64,000 bases of DNA from NCBI RefSeq assembly GCF_921293095.1, contig NC_060251.1, forward strand, positions 64,869,585 to 64,933,584. Direction: 5' to 3'. The notes below the pieces were generated by a model. That model worked only from the letters and a program-made list of their open reading frames with translations, ran no database searches and was not told the origin of the DNA. Position 1 is the stretch's first letter. Every line of letters starts with the position of its first letter. The position numbers and the translations under genes are program-made. The stretch is from Ischnura elegans (taxonomy: Eukaryota; Arthropoda; Insecta; Odonata; Coenagrionidae). Below, one piece after another: positions 34,458-45,500 of the stretch.

Positions 34458-34712
34458 CTCATGGGCGTACCCAGGATCAAAACTAAGGAGGGGGTGGGGG
34501 GCAAGCCTTGGTTGTTCAAGTTATAGGTGAATTTAAGCTTGGAGAAGATGAATGAAACCAACATTTTAAGGAAACTGTCACAGCTCTTTATTAGTTTTAA
34601 AAATTATTTGCTTGAAAAAATATTATTTTCCTTAAAGACATTGCTATTTTTTCTTCTGGGGGAGCAGCTCCCCCTTCCTGCCCCTCGCTGGGTATGCCCA
34701 TGGTCCTACTCA
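34458..34712. mobile_element. Short MITE with TGGGCGTACCCAG ends
   Basis: Left CATGGGCGTACCCAGG, right CTGGGTATGCCCATG (inverted). CTACTCATGGG occurs just outside or at both ends, compatible with a target duplication. The interior is G-rich at one end and C-rich at the other. No coding capacity. Confidence 0.65.
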
Positions 34713-37700
34713 TGGGAAATGCATTGCCTTATCTTAGACGGTATCCATGAGCAAACAGCTTTCTCAGGGTAATCAGTAAAGGAAGGGTGAACCAAAGTAG
34801 TCGTTTTTTTATGATGCAGTCAAGGCCATTTTTACCTATCTGCAGGGAGGATCAAGGGATTAACCTCCCTAAAGTTTAGTGAGATACATTCTTAAGTGTA
34901 TTTCCTCCTTACAAACCTGAAATTGCAAATCCTCTCCAAAATTTTCTGGCCGTGGCCGTGTATGCATGGTGAGCAGCTAAACCTCAAATCTTGCATCTGC
35001 AAGTTGCCACTGGCCTTGCAAATGAAAGGTTATGTATATAGGAAAATATGTTTTGGGAGTTGTACAGTTACAGTATCATAATTTTAGGAAATCATGATTC
35101 CATGCACGTGCATTGTTTTGATAACCATGCTTTACGCTGTGCACCATCCTTGGTGGATTGTATTGCAGGAAATGTGATTTTCTTACAACATATATGAAGT
35201 CATTTACATGTTTTATCTCCTCCAACATTATCATAATTCTTCGGATGCTCTGTTTATTTTTTATACCATTAAATATATTATTTTTTCATTATGCTCTTAT
35301 GTTTTCACACTTTACTTTTTCATGTACAGGTATTATATCCTTATCATATTTATGTATTGTGGAGTAATCCTACCTTGCAAATAACCCATCACCTCTCTAC
35401 TCATAGTCCACTAGAGCTACCACTATGGTTTTGCTGTTCAACATTATATTAATTTCTCCCCCAAATGACTTGGAGTTTTACTGTTAGACTGGAGGGAAAT
35501 ACGTTCATTAACCCTTGAAAGTGGGGTTTGTTATTTTCCAATCCTGTTTTTCTTATTCCTCTGACTCTGCCCGCTTTCTTTTCTGTGGGTGAAGAATGGT
35601 GAGTACTTTTGCCCGTTCTATAATTTTATTTTATTTTCATTATTTATGATATTATCCTTATTTTTAATGTCTGTACCCTTAACTTTTAAGATCCTTCTGT
35701 GTATGTCCTTTGTTAACAGAAATCATTTTGCATGTTTTTTTTATCTCCCAGTTAATATTTAATTCAGTTCTAGCTTTCACCCGTACTTGAATCAATAAAT
35801 TGCATTCTTCATAAGGTTATTATTTGGCACTCGATTATTGTGTGGATAAAAATTGTATTCAGAGTGAATAATAAAGATACAGTTGTCTTACTTCTGAGGT
35901 TTGAAAAATATTATAGCTTTTTCTGATTAAGCATGTTGAATAAATTTTTTTACATCTTTAAATCGATTGTATTTTATTTCCGAGGGAGAGTGTATGTATA
36001 TGCTATAGCTTACAGTATTGTCAACACAGGCTAATCACAAACTGTCGTCTCCATTGGTGGCATAATCTTACCCATTCATTAGTTGAATGATATTTTTTCC
36101 CACATGCTTATGCAGACCAGGTTTGGTCAGGCTGTGATTGATTTAATTGTCTTAATTAGTCCAGATTATGCTGAAAAACACTATTTTAATGGGGTCTTCA
36201 TAGTTTAGTTGGAGTTAAATGGGAACTTAAAGTGATATTTGGAATGTGTTTAACTTCTTCAGTGTAGTTGTCTAGTTTCAATCTCCCAAAATTTTGGGTG
36301 TTCAATTATCTCATACCATACCTCCTCCAAGGTTATAAGGAGCAATTTTCTATGGGCAAATTTGCAGGCCAAGCTCATCTTACTTTGACTTGTGATGCAC
36401 CTTTTATTTTATGATGGTAATAAATTGCAGTGGACAACGGTTTTCATCAAGAAGCATTTACAAGTTTGAATAATGTGTTTCTCCAATTTCATTTTTAATT
36501 TCTATTTAAAAAATTCGTTATTGAAAGGGTGTCCAGCAACTGGGAAAATTGGGGGTTGTGTGTGAATTTTTTGTCCCTATAATTATGCATGAGTTATTCA
36601 TGAATTTTTGCTCTTACCAGGAATTTCAAAATCTTTTATATCAATTTCATTTCACTTTAAATTTGGTCAATTCTACACCCATTTTCTGGCCCATAAATTT
36701 GTTTCTTGTAATTTTAAGTGCAGTAGCTTAATATAATTATTTCAGCTGCATTGAAACATAATGTTCAAATCAACGAAATCGAAATGTCTGGCACTCTTTA
36801 CTCTAGTAAGATCAAATAAAAAACATGAAGCGTAGAATGCCCGGTGAAGTCAACATCTACTTATGAAGTTGAAGCAGCATCTTGGCTTACATTGAAGAAG
36901 TTTTAATTTGAAATAGAATGTGTGCTTACTAACCCATTCTTTGTCCTTTTTAAGTAGGTAAATATAATATTATTTAAAAGTATTGAAGTAATTTAGGGTG
37001 TTTTAAAATTCTTATCTATCACAGTAATCACGTGAGAGTATCCTGGAATTGTGTTAAATTTTCCTGGAAAACCAGGAACTATGAATGAATTTTTCTGCCT
37101 TGATTGGTTGGACATTCTGTATTTAGTACTGCAACTTGTGAGGTATTGATATAAATGATATTACAAAGTTCAAATCAAACCTTAGTTGCTTGAGTTTCTG
37201 GCTGATCAGTTAGGAAATCCAAATCTAAGGAAATGCATGGAATATGGGCCTGTTTTGCTTGTGTAGTGGGAACTTCAATGGTTTTTGCAGTAATCCTATT
37301 TCCATTGGCAACCCTAGGAGCAGTACAACACACATAAATGCTATTCGGCTCCTGAAGGATATATTTATTAAATAATATTTATTAATTCTTTTGATTTTGT
37401 CTCTGAAGTTACCCTTTCACTCTTATTTGGTGACATTCACTATATGAATTGGTAAGTAGACATTCAGTATCCATGATCATGGAAGCAGTATAACCTATTA
37501 ATCCTGTGGTGCTCCTTGGAAATGCTTACATAACACATATCTTGTTAAACATTTTTTGTCTACTGGTGTGTGCTTTTATGACATTTTTTCTTTTTTTAAG
37601 ATGGATTTAAGCCTGCGAGCTTCCATCCTCTGAATTTCCTTTATTTGAATGATTTTTTTATCGCAATAAAATTTGTACGCACACAAATTTTGCATTTATT

Positions 37701-37965
37701 TATCCCCAACTTCCTTGCCCGGTATTGTAGCTGTATCATGTGAAGCATCTGCAGTATATTAAACTGTAATTTATCGATAGAGATCATAATTTTTTTTACT
37801 TGGTTACCCTATTTTTTGGTGTAATTTTGGTCTTTTATTTTTGCATTGAAAGCCAACTCTAATTTATATAAAGTATTGAAAAAGTATTTTGTGACTTGAT
37901 ATTTTGTTTACTTTAAATGGTTCAGTTGTCATCACTGATACATGTCTTATTTCTAATCTCAATTA
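34713..37965. other. Intergenic or extended 3' UTR, no gene seen
   Basis: AT-rich sequence with only short frames on both strands. No splice-bounded exon or transposon motif was recognised. Confidence 0.5.
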
Positions 37966-37969
37966 TTAC

Positions 37970-38350
37970 CCCTGCGGGTAAGGGGATTAAGAATATTCCC
38001 GCAGTATCCCTGCTTGTCGTAAAAGGCGACTGAAAGGGTAGGAACCTGATCACTGATCTAGGATTCTGTTAATGGGAGGATTCAAGCTAAAAAATTTTTC
38101 AATGGGCCAAGGTAGAGGGAAATATGTAGTGCACTGTAGGCGAAGGATGATCTAGAGAAAGGAGACCAGGGAGTGGTGTTTGCCTCTTCGTGTGTCCGCA
38201 CTCATGAGCCACCAAGAGCACAGCTACGGACACTATGCAGTTTTTTGATAGTAAGTTAATCCTCTGTCAGGCGCAACCCAATGACATAAGATCAGGTGCA
38301 CTCGGCCTGGGAGGCCGCTCACATACTTCACCTTTCCCCCGCCCCTATTC
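37970..38350 (+). repeat. Unclassified dispersed-repeat-like segment
   Basis: More GC-rich than its surroundings. It contains TACCCCTGCGGGTAAGGGGA and CTGCTTGTCGTAAAAGGCGA, a core I believe recurs in repetitive elements of several invertebrates, and later GGCGCAACCCAATGACATAA. No second copy is in this window, so the call rests on recollection of the core and on composition. Confidence 0.35.
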
Positions 38351-38789
38351 AATTTAATTTGAAAACACTGGTAAGACCACCTGGGTTAGGGCCTAAGAGA
38401 AAATGTACCAAATTTTTCGAAAAAAACGAGTTAATTGACAAAAATGAAGGTTAAACTGAAATATCCAAAAATGCTAATTTGACACAACATGAAATTTAAA
38501 GTTGAACAAACAAAGTATAGTAGAAGTGAGAAAACTGGGAAAAAGTAACATTCATGTTATCTAGGTGTGGAAGCTTTCCTGTACGCCGTTAGTCGCAGTC
38601 TGGCATTTAGTCTTTCAAAGAAGCAGCTGAATAACAGATCTAACAAAGCAGTGTTACGTGGCTTATGCATTTTGGCTCATGGCAATATTGTGATTCGTAA
38701 TTTATCATTCTCTTAAATCTTGTTTCAGCCATGCACGTCCCACACTTTCTTAATGGAGGTGGGAAGGGACACTTCTAAAGTTCATTTTG

Positions 38790-39030
38790 GGGTAAAAAAA
38801 ACCTTTACACGCGGCACTGCAGCTGAGTCGGCATCCCACTTGTATTCAGACTTCGCCTGGCTAGTTGTCCAATAACAAGTTGATGAGGTACAGTTTTGAG
38901 AAAGATTCTTTTTAGTGGTTCCAGGTCATTCGCAATAGAAATTACTTGGGAATTTATACCGGCAATGTCGAGACAGGAAAAAAAATTACCATTGGCCTTA
39001 TGCGGCTATTTTGTTATCTTCCTTGTTAAA
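38790..39030 (-). pseudogene. piggyBac transposase C-terminal fragment
   Basis: Minus-strand translation gives RPMVIFF then LDIAGINSQVISIAND, LEPLKRIFLKTVPHQLVIGQ and LARRSLNTSGMP. This aligns with RWPLVMFFRILNIAGINAQV of the transposase at 2333-4098. One frame change lies in the T-run (minus strand) near 38975. No element ends were recognised. Confidence 0.75.
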
Positions 39031-39251
39031 GCAACTATTGGTTACTAATTGCCTCATATCACGTATTAAAATCATAATCACGGAACGAATATCGAAAGAA
39101 AGGTTTTGTCGTCCTTCCTGCAGCTTAAAAACAGCGATGTCTTCCGTTATAATTGGTGGCTCATGTGAACACGCTTGGAAATAGAAACTTTCCCTATCCT
39201 TCAACATGTAGCGGATACGGGGAGAAACAGGTTGCCGCGATGACCGACTGC

Positions 39252-39512
39252 TCAACCCTGGATATTTTGATCTCTTCCATTCCTAACCTTTGTGCTGCGT
39301 GTTCGAAGGATAAGGAGGATTGTTCCCTCTGCGTCGGATTTTGATTCACTAGATTCACAGGAAGTCGGACATTCTCTAGAATAGTTGGGGATGTCATCCA
39401 GGCCGGCTCCACCTTTCTCTCCCCTTCTCATCCTATTCCTTTCAGCCATAAACTGGGCCCGGAGAGCATTAATTTTGGCCCTAATGTCTTCTTGGGATGT
39501 CCCGGGTCGCAC
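39252..39512 (-). CDS. MADF gene exon B (to in-frame stop)
   Basis: VRPGTSQEDIRAKINALRAQ and GGAGLDD are the conserved second half of MADF proteins. After DDIPNYSRECP the frame loses resemblance, so a donor or frameshift may lie near 39380. Confidence 0.62.
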   Translation of the reverse strand: MRPGTSQEDIRAKINALRAQFMAERNRMRRGEKGGAGLDDIPNYSRECPTSCESSESKSDAEGTILLILRTRSTKVRNGRDQNIQG

Positions 39513-42500
39513 CTGAGAGTAAAAACAGGCACCCTTAATAATTTGAACAAAACTCAGGCGATATTGAAAAATAAATTGTTTCATGAATAAATTTAAACCA
39601 TTTAAATATAAAGAGACTCAAGAGTTACTACATACTAATAGCTAATAGTCACGGACAGGGACGATTGGCGATGGTCACCCACACCTGATAATAAAAATAA
39701 TAAGGTATCTTTATTTGTGCGAGGTTGAGACTAAGTCCCCTCTTCCACCTAACCCCTCGATAGCGTGAATGCATACGTATTTAGAAACGGTAGATAAGCG
39801 TTTACAATACAAAACATGTACAATATACACTATTTGTGAAATGTCACAAAAGATAGATTAAGTACATGTGAAAAATTTGTATAAGAAAAAGATTTCTGTT
39901 TGTGGGAAAAAACATGAAGACAAGAGTGTAGTATCCTTAGTGCTAATGAAAAGTGAATATATATTTATATAACAATTTTAAATATCACATTCTTACTTCA
40001 AACTTGTTCTCTTAGGCATGGAGTTAATGTCTTTTTAATTCAAACTTAATTGAGCTTTAACGCTCAATTAACACCCGACGGGGGAACGCTTCGGAGAAGG
40101 ATTCTTAAATTAATATCTGATTTTTTCACCTGAATCGAGTGCTAAACTCCTGCTGTGCCAAGAAAATGTAACCGTCAACGCCAAAAACAAAAAGACAAAG
40201 AAAACCGAATTCTGTTATAGTTCCCAGGATCTCGCTATAAGTGTTATGCACATTCACGGAAATACCTAACTTATCACCACAGCTGTGTTTGCATGTTTCA
40301 AGAACCGAGTTTTCTATTTAAAGGAAACCCAGGACACTGTTTTATAACTGCAGTTAGCATTTTGATTTTAGCATTGCAGATGAACTACAACAATTTTAAA
40401 TCCAAATATTTAATTAATGTACTAACATCCATCCGAGCATCAGCTATGATGCTAAATTCGTCTGAAATTGCGAAATGAACCTCAATCTCAAGGAATATTG
40501 ATTCCATTAACATAACAAGGCTTAAAAATACACGTGGTCCGTATGGAAAATCATCACCATCGACCCCAAAAAATTAAGTAATCGTTATCCCTCCATAACG
40601 CTAAACACATCACCACTGCACAATTTACGAATTTTGTCAGAGAGGACGACTAAATTAAAATTTTTATAGTTTACACGTGGCGTAAAATCGCCAACTTCAA
40701 TGAATTGAATGATATAACACTGAAATAATTTACTTACATCTCCCCGCACGGGGGGAGGAGAGTTAATCTCTTCCTTTGGGGAGCCGCGCCCCCACGGACC
40801 CGAGCCCACCGAGGAGAAAAGCTCGTTAAAAAACCCCGTCGCTCGCTTGGATAGTGTCCAGACAGCATGTGACTCTGCTGCTCTGAGTAGCCGTAAGATC
40901 TGGCGTCCAGAATCACCCACGTGTTTGCCGTGCGTGGAGACCCGTACGTGGGGGAGAAGGGGATCCTGGTGGGTGAGCTCTCCGGCACCCAGCTGGGCGT
41001 CAGATACCCGGTATGGGCCGGAGTTCAACACCCCACTTCGGCCCTGGATTCCCCGCAAAACGGGCGGCCGAGAAGAGCCCAGCTCGGTCAATCGGCTCCT
41101 GGCGGCTGGGGAGCTTGGCGGCTCCTTCCGAGCGTACGCCAGGACGGGTTAGTGCTGGAGATATGGGGGTCTCCGTAGGGCGGCTGAAGGCGTGTGGGTT
41201 CGGAGGGCCCCCGCGCTGGAGGTTCTAACCCGAAAGAGACCCCCTTTCGAAGGTTCCTATGTCCCTTGGGTAGCCCTGGCGACCACACCGAATCTCGGTG
41301 TGGCGTCCCGAATGTGTGGCTCCGTGGTGGGTGGGGAGCCCAGGGGATGAAATATAACGTAGCATGGAGTCTGAAATTCTTCCTCCACCAAAGAGATCCC
41401 GCCCGGACACGGGCGGAGGAGAACAGTTATTCGAAAGAGCAAAACGGTTTCTGTCATTGAAATGCTCCAAGGACGGCGAAAATTTGAAAAAGGTTTCTCC
41501 CTTCTTCATTAAAAAAGCACTTCAAGCCATCATTCCAGGAGAGCCAAACTCAGTAAAGAAACTTAGAGATGGTTCCCTATTAATCGAAACAGCCAATAAC
41601 GTACAAGCCGAAAAATTGTTAAAAGTAGAAAAGTTGCACGATATACCAATCAATGTCGAGATCCACCGTACTCTAAATACATCTAGGGGTGTGATAAGCC
41701 ACTACGACCTACTATATGTCGAACCAGACGAAATTAAGAAGGAGATGGCTTCCCAGGGTGTCATTGATTGTCGACGACTTACAACGAAGCGTAACGGTGA
41801 AGTGATTAATACTACCTAGGTAATCCTCACGTTCGGTTTGGATAAAATCCCGAGCAAAGTCTACCTAGGCTATGAATCGGTACCTGTGAGACCTTTCTTT
41901 CCCAACCCGATGCGTTGCTTTCAATGCCAAAAATTCGGCCACATCGCACCGCGATGTGAGGGCAAGAACACCTGCCCGCGCTGTGGCAAGGACAAGCATG
42001 ACGGTGAGAAATGTTCATCGGAGCCTTACTGCGTCAACTGCGAGGGCACGCATCCATCGTACTCCCGAGATTGTCCCGTCATGAAAGATGAAAGGAGGAT
42101 AATGGAAATAAAGACCCTGGAAAGAATCCCCTACTCCGAGGCACGAATGAAATACCGGTCACAGATGGCCCCAACATTTTCAAAATCGTATTCGCAAATA
42201 GTCGCAACCACCACTAAAAAAACTACATGTACCATCTCTACTCAGACTTATAATGATTTTCGCATTGAGAGCACGAAGATGCCCACACGAGAACAAAAAA
42301 AAAACAGAAAAGCAAATTAATAAAGTCACAGACAGGAAAAGTCATTCTAAGGCGGTTTCCCCTAAGAAAAACCCAAAATCTACTTCTGAGGATGCTGGGA
42401 ATAAGCGGGATAAAACACCCACATCCTCTAAAGATGCACAATATGATGCCATGGAAGAAGACCTCTGTGTCTCGGACACAGAAGTGTTCCAGGCCAGGAT

Positions 42501-45500
42501 AAAGCAGAGGAAACAGCGGTTAAAACGTTGATCCTCCGCTCACTGTGTACATACGTACATTTCCAGATTTTAACCTATTTATTTATTTATTTTAACAATT
42601 TAAACCATGAATTTTATTCTACAATGGAATATGAATGGTTTTTATAGGCACAAGGAGGAGCTGGTTGTTTTAATTAGAGACTATAACCCCGTCTGCATAT
42701 GCCTGCAAGAGACGCATTTTAAGCTGACAGACAAGACCGTTTTAAAAGGTTTTAAATTTTTTAGACTTGACGACACCAGTGGTCAGAGAGCCCAGGGTGG
42801 AGTGGCAATTGCTATTCGGGAGGCCCTATACACCTCACGAGTGCAATTGGACACTCCGCTGCAGGCAATTGCAGTGACAGTACACGCACCCGAGGCAATT
42901 ACTCTCTGCAACGTATATCTGCCGGAAGGTGCACCTGTGAGTCGAGTTAATTTAGAATCCCTCGTTCGTCAGTTACCTCGGCCCTATGTTTTAATGGGTG
43001 ACTTCAACGCACACGACACCCTATGGGGTAGCTCAAGAACTCAGTGCAATCAAAGGGGACACATAGTCACAAATTTTATCAATGACCTTAACTTGTTTTT
43101 ACTAAACACCGGTGAAAAAACTCGATTCAACAGCTTCAACGGTACCTTCTCGTGTATCGACTTAAGTATTTCGACAGGTGGCCTAATGCCTAGGCTTGAG
43201 TGGTCCGTACATAAAGATTTATGCGGTAGCGACCACTACCCTATTTTAATAACTAAAGGTGGCGGTTTTATCCACCGTCCGACTCAACCAAGCAATTGGG
43301 TTGTCCGCAAGGCCAATTGGTCTCTTTTTAAAAGAAATTTTTATTTTAACCACGACGACAATGTGAATGGTGTGGGGAACATAAAAGTACTCACAGATAA
43401 CATTCTAGAAGCCGCAAATTCCACCGTACCCCGTTCTAAATGCAAATCTCACAGGCCCACAGTTCCTTGGTGGAACGAGGAGTGCGCAAAAGCTATACAG
43501 GTGCGAAAGAGGGCACTCCGAATCTTTAGCAAATATCCTACGGCGACAAATCTCACCGCCTTCCGGCGCCTCAGAGCGAAAGCTCGGCAAGTGGTTAAGG
43601 AGGCCAAGAAAGCTTCGTGGGAGGAGTTTGTGTGTTCTATAAACCACAGGACTCCCATATCCAACATCTGGAGGAAGATTAAAAGCATCTCTGGCTCTAA
43701 CCACAACCCTGCAATTTCATCCCTGAAGGAGACTGACCGAGTTCTGACGACACCTCCCGAAATAAGCGAGTGCTTTGGACGTCGACTTGCGGAGACGAGT
43801 CGTAACGGCAGCTACGACGAACCATTTAGAACACTGAAAGAGCAGAATGAGACGATACCTCTTACCTTTAACCCGAGAGACTCTGGCGAGGTTTACAACG
43901 ACCCCTTTTCTCTGTGGGAGTTGACCTCCGCCATCCTCGAATCCCGTGACGGCTCACCAGGAATAGATAAGGTGCATAACGCTTTTCTAAGAAATCTTCC
44001 CAAAGAAGCACTCCCCCATATGCTGCGATCCCTTAACCAAATTTGGTCAGAGGGTAGTTTTCCAGACCCTTGGAGGGAGTCCATAGTCGTACCCATCCTT
44101 AAACAAGGAAAAGATGGATCGGACCCAAACAACTATAGACCGATATCTCTCACCAGCTGCGTATGCAAGGTGATGGAAAGAATGGTCAACCGTCGTCTCG
44201 TTTGGTGGTTGGAGCGGCGGAACCTTCTTTCGGATATCCAGTGCGGCTTTCGACGGGATAGGTCAACCTCCGACCATCTCGTCAGGACTGACAGTTTCAT
44301 TCAGGAAGCATTTCTCTTGCGGCAAAATGTAATTGGCGTGTTCTTCGACTTAGAGAAAGCGTATGACCGTGTTTGGCGGTACAAAATTCTGAAGACACTT
44401 GATAAATGGGGGTTTAAAGGAAATCTACCTATTTTCATTAAAAATTTTCTGTATGCCCGAGTTTTTAAAGTTAGAATAGGTGAATATCTATCTACCTTAT
44501 ATCCACAAGAAAATGGAGTACCCCAGGGGTCCGTACTGAGCGTGACCCTATTTGTCATTGCGATAAACGATGTGACCGAGTGTATCCGCTCCCCAGTTAT
44601 GGGCTCCTTGTTTGTTGATGACCTCGCAATTTTCTGCAGGTCATCAAAATTAACGAATGCCTCTAGGCTGATCCAGCTGACTCTGAATAAGCTCTCCGTT
44701 TGGTCTCAGAGGAATGGATTCCGTTTCTCTACTGAGAAAACGAAATGCATTTACTTTTACCGAGGACGGGGTGCACAAGCCCCACCGTCCCTATATCTCA
44801 ATGGTAATGAGCTTCCTTTCGTTGAAAACGCCCGATTTCTGGGTATGACATTGGACCGGCGCCTGAATTGGCGCGAACATTTCCGAGCTCTAAGAGACAA
44901 ATGCTTCAAAGTTCTGAACATATTACGGTTTCTGTCACATTCGACATGGGGCGCGGATCGTACCTCAATGCTTATGCTGTATCGAGCATTAGTACGTTCA
45001 AGGCTAGACTACGGATCGATTGTGTACTCATCCGCCCGTGAGACCTACATGAAACCGCTCTCGACGGTTCATAATACGGGACTGCGTTTAGCAACCGGTG
45101 CCTTCAGGACCTCCCCTGTCTTGAGCATTTACGCCGATACAGGAGAGCCTCCCCTAGTCAATCGCAGAGAGACGTTGATGTGCAATTATGCCACAAAAAT
45201 TTTATCCGCGCCGAACCACCCCTGTTTTAACATTATTTCTCACCCACTGCTTTTAGACCTTTTTAACCGAAAGACAAGATCCACTAAACCTCTAAGTGTT
45301 CGCTTCAGAAACCTAATCGCAGAACGCAATTTTACCTTGCCCGCCACGTACCCCACTGGGTACAGCAACGTGCCGCCGTGGTTAATTCCCCGGCCAGCTT
45401 TGAGACTTGATCTTACTCGCTGCTCTAAATCTACTACTATGCCGGGAGAATACCAACAACTTTTCAAGAAATTCCGCGCCGAAAACTCCGAATCTACGTT

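Noticed and set aside
36549-36731. Possible small ORF downstream of ACOT9
   Set aside because: Hydrophobic low-complexity frame in AT-rich sequence with no support.
40585-41509. Many frames on both strands at the LINE 5' end, repeated at 60.7-61.5 kb
   Set aside because: GC-rich untranslated leader; frames differ between copies and have no motif.
41838-42320. Zinc-knuckle ORF as a retroviral gag
   Set aside because: It is LINE ORF1: followed by an APE-endonuclease/RT ORF2, no LTRs, no protease, triplet tail and short target duplication.
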